Below are positions 1 to 7,838 of a DNA stretch of 64,000 nucleotides, in pieces (position 1 is the stretch's first letter; each line of letters begins with the position of its first letter). The notes beneath the pieces are model-generated. The model was not told the origin of the DNA, searched no databases, and worked only from the letters and a program-made list of their open reading frames with translations. The position numbers were made by a program, and so were the translations under genes. Origin of the DNA: an uncultured Acidobacteriota bacterium (GTDB taxonomy: Bacteria > Acidobacteriota > Terriglobia > Terriglobales > Acidobacteriaceae); contig CAILAC010000016.1 in assembly GCA_903832055.1 (NCBI GenBank), positions 186,001 to 250,000 of the forward strand, read 5' to 3'.

Positions 1-184
1 GCTTGCCTACGTTGCGCACGGTGGCTGAGGGCGAGGCTGCCGACAGCACTTCAGCGGAGACCAGATCGTCGTGCAGCAGACAGGTGGCGGTAGAGATGAG
101 CGTGTGAGCGCGAAGGGTGAGCAGATCGAGCGAACCTGGACCGGCGCCGACCAGATAGACCTTTCCGGCCTCTGCGGCTTTCAC
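1..184 (-). CDS. Uroporphyrinogen-III C-methyltransferase, N-terminal part (cut by window edge)
   Basis: Only the first 61 codons are visible. After a GTG start the product reads VKAAEAGKVYLVGAGPGS and continues into DLLTLRAHTLI, the glycine-rich N-terminus of SUMT/CobA-type tetrapyrrole methylases, which use S-adenosylmethionine to methylate uroporphyrinogen III to precorrin-2. The GTG overlaps the stop of the upstream precorrin-2 dehydrogenase gene (GTGA), so the two are translationally coupled and together make precorrin-2 and then sirohydrochlorin/siroheme. The rest of the gene lies outside the window, so fusion to a uroporphyrinogen synthase domain cannot be excluded. Confidence 0.85.
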   Translation of the reverse strand, partial: MKAAEAGKVYLVGAGPGSLDLLTLRAHTLISTATCLLHDDLVSAEVLSAASPSATVRNVGK

Positions 185-831
185 GCTGGTTCCTTTTCGC
201 TGGACTGGAGTGCCGTGGACCGCAGCTGCTGGTCAAGCGTTTGCTGCACCGGGCAGCTTACCGGCTCGCAGGTTTCGCGTCGGGCGAGCAGATGCAGGGC
301 GCGTTTCCGTTCTTCGCTCAAGGGGTAGACCTGCATCATCCGGGCACGGGTCTCGCCGAGCTGATCGAGCCAGGAGCCGGCGTCTTCCGGGAGCATGGCG
401 TCCAACTCCTCGCGCAGTCTCTGGGCGAGTGCCGGGCTCTTGCCAGCGGTTGAGATTGCGATTTGCAAGTCTCCGCGACGAACGACCGAGGGATAGTAGA
501 AATCGCAATCGGGAGGATCGTCGATGGAGTTGCAGAGGATGTGGCGGGCGCGGGCCTCTTCGGCGACGGCGTGGTTTATTGCCTGAATGTCGGTGCCAGT
601 GATGACGAGGAAGATGCCTTCGAGATCCGAGGGCACAAACGTCCGCTGGTGCCAGACGAGCTGACCCTGGTCAGCCCAATCCTGCACTTCCGGACGAGCA
701 GCCGGGGCTACAACGGTGACTGCGCCGCCAGCTCGAATCAAGCTGGCAATCTTGGGTGCGGCGATGTTGCCCGCCCCGACCACCAGGCACGGCCGTCCCT
801 GAAGCTTGAGAAAGATAGGCAGCAATTCCAT
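181..831 (-). CDS. Precorrin-2 dehydrogenase / sirohydrochlorin ferrochelatase-like (CysG N-domain, Met8 family)
   Basis: This 216-residue protein begins with a Rossmann NAD-binding fold, LVVGAGNIAAPKIASLIRAG (about residues 15-35). It then has the family-typical segments 'CNSIDDPPDCDFYYPSVV' (about 100-117) and 'AISTAGKSPALAQRLREELD' (about 125-145). It oxidises precorrin-2 to sirohydrochlorin with NAD+ and may insert iron, in siroheme synthesis. The length matches stand-alone family members, without the C-terminal methylase of full CysG; that activity is in the overlapping downstream gene. The ATG at 831 starts directly at the fold. Chelatase activity is known for some family members and is not shown here. 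Confidence 0.88.
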   Translation of the reverse strand: MELLPIFLKLQGRPCLVVGAGNIAAPKIASLIRAGGAVTVVAPAARPEVQDWADQGQLVWHQRTFVPSDLEGIFLVITGTDIQAINHAVAEEARARHILCNSIDDPPDCDFYYPSVVRRGDLQIAISTAGKSPALAQRLREELDAMLPEDAGSWLDQLGETRARMMQVYPLSEERKRALHLLARRETCEPVSCPVQQTLDQQLRSTALQSSEKEPA

Positions 832-987
832 GAAACCCGAAACCCTCTCTTTTCAGCATCGCACAAAGGACAGCAGGCGAAGCAGCCTCTTCCCGCCGAG
901 GTGCCTTCCAAAAGCGCCAGGGCCTCAGCGACCAGGTTTCGTCACTGAGGCCCCGCACTGGTTTGAAGTTGGAGCGCAAACCTGCCC

Positions 988-3900
988 TTAGAACGAGAGC
1001 CGAGCGCTGACCTGAATCTCTCGGCCCGGGGTGGTGACCTCGGTGATTGACCCAAACCCTGCCGTATTGACAAAGCGGTTGGGCATTCCCAGGTTGGTGT
1101 GGTTCAGCGCGTTGAAGAACTCGCCCCGCGTTTCAAGCCGCAGTGACTCACGCAGTGTGAAGCTGCGCACCAGGCTCAGATCCATCGTTTGCATGCCCGG
1201 TCCGACGACTGAGTTTCTGCCAACATTGCCAAATGTGTAAGCAGGCGGCGCATGGAAGGCGGCCGGATTGAACCAGCTGGTCGCATTGTGCGTGCCTGTG
1301 CCAAAGATCGGCTTGCCGGTGCGGTTGGCGCGTATCGGGTTTTCGCCGAGCGCGGTACCGGCATTGGCGGTATCTCCAAAGACCGAGATGGTCAGCGGGA
1401 AGCCGCTCTGGGCCATGTAGATGGCTGAAGTTCGCCAGTCTTTGGTGATACCGCGTGTTGCCGCACTGCGCGACCACGTAGGGATGTCATAAACAGCGCT
1501 CAGCGCAAACCGGTTACGCACATCGCAGGCGGGCCCTTTTTCTGCAGCCAGGTTGTCATCGTTCTGGGGAATGGACGACTCGAACATCGGCGAACGGAAG
1601 TCCGGCGCATCCGAGAGGCTCTTGGACAAGGTGTAGTTGGCGAGGAAGCTCAGCCCACGGCCAGCCCGCCGCCGTACGTTCACATACCCGGCATCGTAGT
1701 AACTGTGCGCCGAATTCTCAAGCAGGTTGATGGTGCTCACGCCAAAGGTGGTGCTCACGACGTTGACGCTGTCAGGAAGGACCGTATTCGCAACGAAGCT
1801 GATCTTCTTGAAGGGCCGCCGTGGCTGGATGAGCCCCGGACCGGGCTGCGCGTTGTTGATCAGGTGAGCGCGCTGCAAGTGGAAGCCGCCTGAACCGAGG
1901 TAGCCCACTTCCACCGTCGTATCCTTGCCCAGGGTCTTTTCAACCGATGCACTCCACTGCTCAATGTACTGGGGCGAGGGGTGCGTCTGCATTCCTGTAA
2001 AGCTCACAACCGTCTTACCAAGGATTGCAGGGGCGAAATCGAAGGTTTTAATCGAGGGCGTGAAGTTATCGCTTTGGTTGGTTTCAGGAAATGTGTACGG
2101 AACATTGTGGCGCTGATTGCACCAGGTATTCATATCAACGGGCGTGAAGAACATGCCGAAGGCCGCATGCAGCACCATGCCCTGGTTGGGCAGATTCTGC
2201 GAAATGCCGATGCGCGGGGCAAAGTCAGTGCGATTGGGATACATCAGGCCACGCGGCATACCGTTCTGGCCGCCGATGAATACGCTGGGCGTGCCGTCCG
2301 ACGCGAATGTCAGGTTGCTGTTGGTGTATTTGATGTCAACCAGCGCACTCATGTATTCATAGCGAATGCCGTAGTCAATGGTCGTGGTCTTGGTCAGGCG
2401 ATAGGTGTCCTGAACGTAGCCGTCTGCATACCACTGGCGGAGATTCATCTGGGGCACTCCTGCCTGACGCTGCCGCACGGCTGGCAGACCGAGCAGGAAG
2501 CTGGCCAGGGCAGAACCGGTGCCGTCGTTGGCGCCGATGTCCGTCGTGAATCCGTTGGTGAACTGGTAGTAGCCGCGGTTCTGGAAAAATCCCCACATAG
2601 GCCAGATGAACTTCTGGTAAAGGCCGCCCAACTTCAGGCTGTGACGGCCGACGAGCCAGCTCAGGTTGTCTCGGCCTTCGATCAGAGTGTCCCATGAATG
2701 CATCGGGGTGGCCGCATAGCTGTCTCCAATGGGCGAGTACCCTTGGACGTTGAAGAAAGGCGCTCCCCACGCACCTTTGCCGCCAAAGCCGACGCCGGCG
2801 ATGCCGAGCGAGCCGGTGATGTCGTTCTTGTTCGCGCTCTCTGTGGTGTGATCCATGCTGAGGCGTGAGACCGCCACTGTAGCAACGTTGAGGAGAGATG
2901 GAGTAAAGATGTGGCTGTAGGAACCCATGCCCTGCTGCGAAAGGTTGTCGTGAAGATAGCCGAAGCCGGGTAGATTCTGGGGCATGAATCCATGCTCGCC
3001 ACCTGCGCTGTAGCGGGCAAACGCAGAGTCCTTAAGGTTGAATTGATGATCGAGACGCAGGGTTCCCTGGTCGGTGTAATGCACCTCGTTGCGCACGTCG
3101 AGATAGTTGTTTGAGTCATTTCCGGCGCCTACGACGGTCGGCTGCCCCATCATCGTCATTCCACCCATGCCCATCATCACGTTGGGCTGCGGCGTGTATT
3201 TCGTCAGCATGGCAAGCGCAACCGGGCTGAATCGATCCACGGGAATCTTGTTATCCGGGAACTGCTCCCGGGTAAATTGAGGATTCGCCTTGCTGACGGG
3301 AAGGGCAGGATTGAAATCCGGATTCTTGACTGTCGTATTCGGATCATAGATTTTGACGCCGCTCATGCTGAAGTCGCCGCCGATTTCGTCGGTCGTCGGC
3401 ACGGTTGCCGTCATGGTGTCTGCCTGCACATGCCGCATGGCTTCGTAGTTCGCAAAGAAGAAGGTCTTCTTGCCGTAGACGGGTCCGCCGAGCGACGCGC
3501 CAAAGTTGTTCTGAACGAGGTGTTTGTTGCCGCCCATGTCATTGAATGAATGCGCATCCATCGCGCCATTGCGCAGAAACTCGTACGCGGTTCCGTGCAG
3601 GCGGGAGCTGCCAGAGCGGGTGACAAGATTGACCTGGCCACCGCCGGCACCGCCCATCTCGGCGGAGTAGCTGCCAACCTGTACCTGAAATTCCTGCACG
3701 GCGTCGGGGGAGGGGCTGAGGTTCTGCGTATTGAATGTCGGATCGGTATTGGTTGCGCCGTCGAGCAGAAAGTAGTTGGCATTGGGCCGGTTGCCGCCGA
3801 CACTGATGGCCGACCTCTGCCCTGGCCGCCAATACAGCGGGTTCATGTCGCCGGATTGCGCTCCGTGGCTCATATGGGCGCCCGGTACGGTCAACATCAG

Positions 3901-4356
3901 ATCGACGAGCATACGCCCATTCAAAGGCAGTTGAGCGACAGAGCGCTGATCAACAACTTCGCCAACGCTCGCGTCGGCGGTCTTGAGCAATTCGGCGTCA
4001 GCGGTCGCTGTAACTGTCTGACTTTCTGACCCGACCGCAAGGCTGACGTCAAGCACCACCTGCTGGCCCACCTCAAGCCGCAGCGAACGTCGGGCAGAGG
4101 CAAATCCGCTGGCCTGTGCCTCGAGAATGTAGGAGTCAGGCAACAGGCCGCTCGCCTCATACTGGCCGTGAGCGTCGGCAGTGAGATTGCGCACAGCTCC
4201 GGTCGTTGACGAAGTCAGCCTCACCTGCGCATGCGCGATTGCGAGATTCTGGGCATCTGAAACGATACCTCTGACGACCGCCGAATTTGTCTGCGCAAAA
4301 ATGGACGGTTGAACGAACAAAATGCACAGAAAGGCTACGAGCCACGAATGCTTCAT
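988..4356 (-). CDS. TonB-dependent outer-membrane receptor, Oar-like, with N-terminal carboxypeptidase-regulatory-like domain
   Basis: The product has about 1122 residues. The start chosen is MKHSWLVAFLCILF because it opens a signal peptide (cleavage near IFAQT) and is preceded on the minus strand by an AGGAGA ribosome site; a longer frame exists upstream but has neither. Residues about 28-110 form a CarboxypepD_reg-like beta-sandwich. Next comes a plug-like segment with 'LPLNGRMLVDLMLTVPG', then a long beta-barrel ending in a typical terminal strand (EIQVSARLSF, terminal Phe). Such proteins are abundant in Acidobacteria and import large or scarce substrates using TonB energy. A methionine-rich stretch (MMGMGGMTMMG, about residues 394-404) lies in a probable extracellular loop. 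The substrate is unknown and no adjacent gene reveals it. Confidence 0.88.
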   Translation of the reverse strand: MKHSWLVAFLCILFVQPSIFAQTNSAVVRGIVSDAQNLAIAHAQVRLTSSTTGAVRNLTADAHGQYEASGLLPDSYILEAQASGFASARRSLRLEVGQQVVLDVSLAVGSESQTVTATADAELLKTADASVGEVVDQRSVAQLPLNGRMLVDLMLTVPGAHMSHGAQSGDMNPLYWRPGQRSAISVGGNRPNANYFLLDGATNTDPTFNTQNLSPSPDAVQEFQVQVGSYSAEMGGAGGGQVNLVTRSGSSRLHGTAYEFLRNGAMDAHSFNDMGGNKHLVQNNFGASLGGPVYGKKTFFFANYEAMRHVQADTMTATVPTTDEIGGDFSMSGVKIYDPNTTVKNPDFNPALPVSKANPQFTREQFPDNKIPVDRFSPVALAMLTKYTPQPNVMMGMGGMTMMGQPTVVGAGNDSNNYLDVRNEVHYTDQGTLRLDHQFNLKDSAFARYSAGGEHGFMPQNLPGFGYLHDNLSQQGMGSYSHIFTPSLLNVATVAVSRLSMDHTTESANKNDITGSLGIAGVGFGGKGAWGAPFFNVQGYSPIGDSYAATPMHSWDTLIEGRDNLSWLVGRHSLKLGGLYQKFIWPMWGFFQNRGYYQFTNGFTTDIGANDGTGSALASFLLGLPAVRQRQAGVPQMNLRQWYADGYVQDTYRLTKTTTIDYGIRYEYMSALVDIKYTNSNLTFASDGTPSVFIGGQNGMPRGLMYPNRTDFAPRIGISQNLPNQGMVLHAAFGMFFTPVDMNTWCNQRHNVPYTFPETNQSDNFTPSIKTFDFAPAILGKTVVSFTGMQTHPSPQYIEQWSASVEKTLGKDTTVEVGYLGSGGFHLQRAHLINNAQPGPGLIQPRRPFKKISFVANTVLPDSVNVVSTTFGVSTINLLENSAHSYYDAGYVNVRRRAGRGLSFLANYTLSKSLSDAPDFRSPMFESSIPQNDDNLAAEKGPACDVRNRFALSAVYDIPTWSRSAATRGITKDWRTSAIYMAQSGFPLTISVFGDTANAGTALGENPIRANRTGKPIFGTGTHNATSWFNPAAFHAPPAYTFGNVGRNSVVGPGMQTMDLSLVRSFTLRESLRLETRGEFFNALNHTNLGMPNRFVNTAGFGSITEVTTPGREIQVSARLSF

Positions 4357-4604
4357 CTGATCTCCTAAAATTGCACACGTCCAAACGCACTGGGGAAATT
4401 TCAGCGATTTGGGCTGTGCTTCATCGATTAGTCTCTGTTGGAAAACTGCTCGGCGCCGGGAAGTGCGTTTGGCAGACAGGCAATCGTCTGAATTACACCA
4501 TTGTAGTTTCGGATTCAACGGCTGTATTCGCGCTTAGGTTTGAGGGCAAGCTCCAACTTTGGATGGATGTTGTGAAAATCGCCGCCATTGCCGGACTGAT
4601 GCAA

Positions 4605-4631
4605 AGGCATCCAGGCACCTGCTGGATGCCT
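4605..4631. other. Perfect 10-bp inverted repeat in the intergenic region
   Basis: AGGCATCCAG (4605-4614) and CTGGATGCCT (4622-4631) flank a 7-nt loop. Neither strand has a T-run after the stem, so it is not an obvious terminator. It could be an operator or an RNA hairpin. No gene overlaps it. Confidence 0.4.
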
Positions 4632-4701
4632 GAACTCGATTTCGACAGGCCCGGCAGGCGACGTCTGGCGCAAAAAAAAGAATGAAAAAACTTTTGCAGC
4701 C

Positions 4702-4757
4702 TATATTTTTGTGCGCCCGAGCCACCCTTACATTGTGTTGAGCAGAATTCCTCCCCC
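4702..4757 (+). promoter_or_regulatory. Conserved promoter-like block, copy 1
   Basis: TATATTTTT (4702-4710) is followed exactly 30 nt on by ATTGTGTTGAGCAGAAT (4732-4748) and a CCTCCCCC tract. The same elements with identical spacing occur at 14311-14363, ahead of the anti-sigma-like gene. The A/T-rich tract just upstream (4671-4696) resembles an UP element. The sequence between the two boxes is not conserved while the boxes are, as expected for a regulatory element and not a random duplication. I infer it drives transcription toward the transporter/sigma/CHAT operon, possibly by the ECF sigma factor encoded there. The start point and the sigma factor used are not shown by sequence alone. Confidence 0.55.
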
Positions 4758-4788
4758 GGACAACATCTGCTCAAGAGGTGAAAACACT

Positions 4789-4854
4789 GTGAGCGAGCAC
4801 CCGGACGCGACGAATTCCCCCGCAGAGCTTCCAGACACTCGCTCATTTGTTTAA
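4789..4854 (+). CDS. Possible 21-residue leader peptide
   Basis: A GTG-started reading frame of 21 codons (VSEHPDATNSPAELPDTRSFV) follows an AAGAGGTG ribosome-site-like sequence at the position where the second copy of the promoter block places the start of the anti-sigma-like gene. It lies between the promoter-like block and the intrinsic terminator at 4961-5006, an arrangement seen in leader-peptide attenuators. An alternative GTG five codons from a stop sits at 4779. No homologue is recognised, and coding capacity is uncertain. Confidence 0.25.
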   Translation: MSEHPDATNSPAELPDTRSFV

Positions 4855-4915
4855 GAGATTTCAGATGTATCTGCCTTCGATGGCATGAAGTTTTGAGTTC
4901 GGCAAGCGATTTCAG

Positions 4916-4944
4916 TCAGCCGGGAACCTTCGATTCCCCGCTGA
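4916..4944 (+). ncRNA. Stem-loop in the putative leader/small RNA
   Basis: TCAGCCGGGAA (4916-4926) pairs with TTCCCCGCTGA (4934-4944) with one mismatch around a 7-nt loop. GGCAAGC repeats lie on both sides (about 4901 and 4954). Together with the terminator hairpin downstream this suggests a structured transcript of about 250 nt starting near 4740. It could be a free small RNA or a regulatory leader of the transporter operon. Confidence 0.35.
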
Positions 4945-4960
4945 ATATAAGTTTGGCAAG

Positions 4961-5006
4961 CCGACAGAGTATGGGAAACGCTCTCATGCTCTGTCGGTAC
5001 TTTTTT
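4961..5006 (+). terminator. Intrinsic (Rho-independent) terminator
   Basis: CCGACAGAGTATG (4961-4973) pairs with CATGCTCTGTCGG (4985-4997), 13 bp with one G-T pair, and is followed by TACTTTTTT. No recognised gene of normal size lies upstream on this strand, so it must end a short transcript. Either it is a small RNA, or it attenuates readthrough into the ABC transporter operon that begins at 5284. Confidence 0.75.
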
Positions 5007-5196
5007 GTTTGGCGCATGCCAATCAAAAACCATCTGCCTCGGAGATATGAGCGCTCCCTCGATGCCTCCACCTACATTAGCTTTGCAACTAATCTGAAAT
5101 CATTGACTGGGGTGGCTTACGCATTAACCTCCGCATCACTCCCAGAATGCAACTTGAACTCATTCAACAAGGGAAAGCAGTGGATGGCGCTGAATC

Positions 5197-5218
5197 CTAT
5201 TGATTACTGAATCAATAG
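5197..5218. promoter_or_regulatory. Operator-like inverted repeat upstream of the ABC operon
   Basis: CTATTGATT (5197-5205) and AATCAATAG (5210-5218) are perfect 9-bp arms around a 4-bp spacer, ending 65 bp before the first codon of the ATPase gene. It has the size and symmetry of a dimeric regulator site. The cognate regulator is unknown. Confidence 0.4.
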
Positions 5219-5270
5219 AGCCGCGAGCATAACCCGGAGACCCCAAACCTTCTCGATTCAATGAAAATGG

Positions 5271-5276
5271 TACAAT
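5271..5276 (+). promoter_or_regulatory. Candidate -10 box for a leaderless transcript
   Basis: TACAAT ends 7 nt before the ATG at 5284, and no Shine-Dalgarno-like sequence precedes that ATG. A -10 box this close to the start codon would place transcription at or next to the A of the ATG, the arrangement of leaderless mRNAs. No good -35 box is visible. Confidence 0.4.
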
Positions 5277-5283
5277 CTGCGCG

Positions 5284-6891
5284 ATGCAACCCATTCTCGC
5301 GATTGAGGATTTGTCTCTGGTCTACCGTTTGCCCAAAGGTAGACGTTTGGGGGTACTGCGGCGAGTAAGTTTAAGCATAGGCGCGGGTGAGGTTGTTGGA
5401 TTGCTTGGTCCGAGCGGTAGTGGCAAGACTTCCCTGCTCCGCTACATCCTTGGGGTCGGGATGGAAGGGTCGGAGTCTAAATGCGCGTTGCTGAAGTTTG
5501 AAGATATGAACTTACTCGCCATGAATCACTGGCAACGGCATCGGCTGCGGCGAGAGCGGATGGGCATCATTTTCCAGGACCCCACGCACAGGTTGAGCGC
5601 TTTCCGCCGGATTCGTCGGCAACTGGAGGATGCCGGTGGAAGCTGCAGTTCGGAGAGCGGCGCTTTGGCCAGCCTGGAGAGGGTGGGATTCGTTGATCCG
5701 GGCAGGATCGCATCTTCTTTCCCATACGAACTAAGCGGCGGCGAGTGCCAGCGGATTGCGACCGCGCAGGCAATCGCGGCAAATCCCATGCTCTTGCTTG
5801 CCGACGAGCCAACTTCAGCATTGGATACGGTTGCGCAGCGCCAGATTCTTGACCTGATGCTCAAGATACGTCGGGAGCGGAAGGTGGCCATGATGGTCAT
5901 CAGTCATGATCCAGAACTGCTCCGCGCGCTTGCAGACCGGGTTCTTCGCCTGCACGACGGGGTGATCGTCGGGCATGTTCCTTCACCGGCCCGCAGCCGC
6001 AGCCCACGATCGAAACCAGGTACAACTCTGCAAATGACCGGAGAGCGGGCCACTCAATCGGTGCTTGACGTGCGGGACTTGACGCTGACTTTCGGGCTGC
6101 CCCAGCCTGAGACGGGCTGGATGCCGCTGCCGGACTGGGGCCGCACACGAAAATTTCATGCCGCGCTGCAAGGTGTGAACTTTTCAGTACAGCAAGGCAG
6201 CTTTGTTGCAGTGGTGGGCAGATCAGGTTCGGGGAAATCTACGCTTGCTGCATGCATTGCTGGGATAGCCTTGCCGCAGTCCGGGGAAATGCTGTTTTGT
6301 GAGAAGCCGTTGCTGCCTGTGCGGTCGCAAGAACAGCGGGCTCAGATTCAACTGATCCTCCAGGACACAGTGGGCGCGTTGAACCCGCGACTGACCGTTG
6401 CTCAGATTCTTGAGGAGCCTCTGAGAATTCATCGCAACCAGTTGCCCGGCAAAAGTGGGCGCCGCTACACGGACAAGCAAATGCAGGCACGCGCTTACAG
6501 CATTCTGGGGGATGTCTCGCTTGCGCCGGAATATCTGACGCGCACTCCAGCGCAGCTCAGTGGCGGGGAACGCCAGCGTGTGGCGATCGCGCGGGCCCTC
6601 ATGTTGCAGCCAACGCTCCTCTTGCTGGATGAAGCGTTGACCGGGCTGGACCATGATCTGCAGGATTCGATTCTCGAGTTGCTTGGGGATCTGCGAAGAC
6701 ACAAGGAACTGACCTGCATTCATTTCACCCACGACCTGCGGCGCATGCTGATTGCGGCAGATCAAATTGCGGTGATGGATGAAGGCCTTATTGTCGAAGT
6801 GCACCCGGCATGGGAGTTTGCCCGCAAAGCTTGTCATCCCGCATCGGTGCGACTGCTTGACGCGATGCTTCTGGATGCGGAGGAGCAATAG
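5284..6891 (+). CDS. Oligopeptide/dipeptide ABC transporter ATPase, two fused nucleotide-binding domains
   Basis: The 535-residue protein fuses DppD-like and DppF-like ATPase domains. Domain 1 has a Walker A GPSGSGKT (42-49), signature LSGGECQR (about 150) and Walker B LLLADEPTSALD. Domain 2 has GRSGSGKST (about 318), LSGGERQRVAIARAL and LLLLDEALTGLD. It powers uptake of peptides or related solutes through the two permeases that follow at once. The stop overlaps the GTG of the first permease (TAGTG). Domain 1 carries ECQ instead of the usual ERQ after its signature, a mild deviation. Confidence 0.9.
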   Translation: MQPILAIEDLSLVYRLPKGRRLGVLRRVSLSIGAGEVVGLLGPSGSGKTSLLRYILGVGMEGSESKCALLKFEDMNLLAMNHWQRHRLRRERMGIIFQDPTHRLSAFRRIRRQLEDAGGSCSSESGALASLERVGFVDPGRIASSFPYELSGGECQRIATAQAIAANPMLLLADEPTSALDTVAQRQILDLMLKIRRERKVAMMVISHDPELLRALADRVLRLHDGVIVGHVPSPARSRSPRSKPGTTLQMTGERATQSVLDVRDLTLTFGLPQPETGWMPLPDWGRTRKFHAALQGVNFSVQQGSFVAVVGRSGSGKSTLAACIAGIALPQSGEMLFCEKPLLPVRSQEQRAQIQLILQDTVGALNPRLTVAQILEEPLRIHRNQLPGKSGRRYTDKQMQARAYSILGDVSLAPEYLTRTPAQLSGGERQRVAIARALMLQPTLLLLDEALTGLDHDLQDSILELLGDLRRHKELTCIHFTHDLRRMLIAADQIAVMDEGLIVEVHPAWEFARKACHPASVRLLDAMLLDAEEQ

Positions 6892-7838
6892 TGCATCCAT
6901 TGGCAAGACGGCTCCTCTACTCATTGGTCTCACTGATTGCAATTTCCATGCTCTGCTTTGCCTTGCTGCGGGCCGCGCCGGGAGATTACTTTTCGGAACT
7001 GAGATTGGAGCCGGGGCTCTCTCAGAAGACTCTGACTACGATGGAAGAGCAGAGCGATCTGAGCAAACCTCTCATCGAACGCTATGCTCTGTGGTGCAAG
7101 GCTGCAGTTCGCGGGGACTTTGGCCTTTCTCTCACCTATCACCTGCCGGTTGTGCAACTGCTTGGAGAACGGATTGCCAACACGCTGATGTTGGCGGGGC
7201 TGGGTCTGCTTGGCGCATGGATTCTCGGCCTGCTGCTCGGCTCAGTCACTGGTTGGCCGGCCATAGCGGCGCGGGCGTTTGCGGCGCTGCTATGGTCGAT
7301 TCCCGAGCCAATTCTTGCGTTGCTGCTGTTGCTGGGCGCGCTGCGATTTCATGCCCTTTCGCCGCTGGTTGAAATATCCTCGCCGGCTGGGTCGTCGTGG
7401 ATGCACCTGCGCTCACTCGCGGGCCGCATCGCGCTACCTGCTCTGGCGATGACGCTGGGCTACCTGCCTGTTGTGCTGCGTCACGTGCAAAGGGGTTTGG
7501 ATGCAGCACGCCGCGCGCCAGCGGTCGAGGCTGCACGCGCGCACGGATTTACCCGGCGTCGGATTCTGCTCAGTTATCTGCTCCCTGAGGCCGCAACTCC
7601 CTTGATTTCATTGCTCGGACTGGGCATCGGATCGCTGCTGAGCGCCTCTCTCTTTGTTGAGGTGCTGTTCGGCTGGCCTGGCCTGGGGCAACTGCTGCTC
7701 AACGCAATCCTGGCCCGAGACACCAATATCGTGGTCGCCGGGGTATTGTGCTCGGCCGTGATGCTGATTACTGGCAACCTGTTCGCAGACCTTTTGCTGT
7801 GGCTGCATGACCCTCGTCTGCGCGCGGTGGCGCGATGA
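6891..7838 (+). CDS. Peptide ABC transporter permease (DppB/OppB-like)
   Basis: This 315-residue integral membrane protein has a first helix at about residues 8-28 and several further helices. It contains the BPD_transp_1 segment with the EAA-type loop 'AARAHGFTRRRILLSYLLPEA' region near residues 213-235. The periplasmic part between helices 1 and 2 ('GLSLTYHLPVVQLL') is typical for DppB. It forms half of the channel. Start GTG at 6891 is coupled to the ATPase stop, and its own stop overlaps the next start (ATGA). Confidence 0.88.
   Translation: MHPLARRLLYSLVSLIAISMLCFALLRAAPGDYFSELRLEPGLSQKTLTTMEEQSDLSKPLIERYALWCKAAVRGDFGLSLTYHLPVVQLLGERIANTLMLAGLGLLGAWILGLLLGSVTGWPAIAARAFAALLWSIPEPILALLLLLGALRFHALSPLVEISSPAGSSWMHLRSLAGRIALPALAMTLGYLPVVLRHVQRGLDAARRAPAVEAARAHGFTRRRILLSYLLPEAATPLISLLGLGIGSLLSASLFVEVLFGWPGLGQLLLNAILARDTNIVVAGVLCSAVMLITGNLFADLLLWLHDPRLRAVAR

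Noticed and set aside
4287-4685. 132-codon plus-strand frame antisense to the receptor start
   Set aside because: It is antisense to the signal peptide and ribosome site of the receptor and has no ribosome site or family resemblance of its own.
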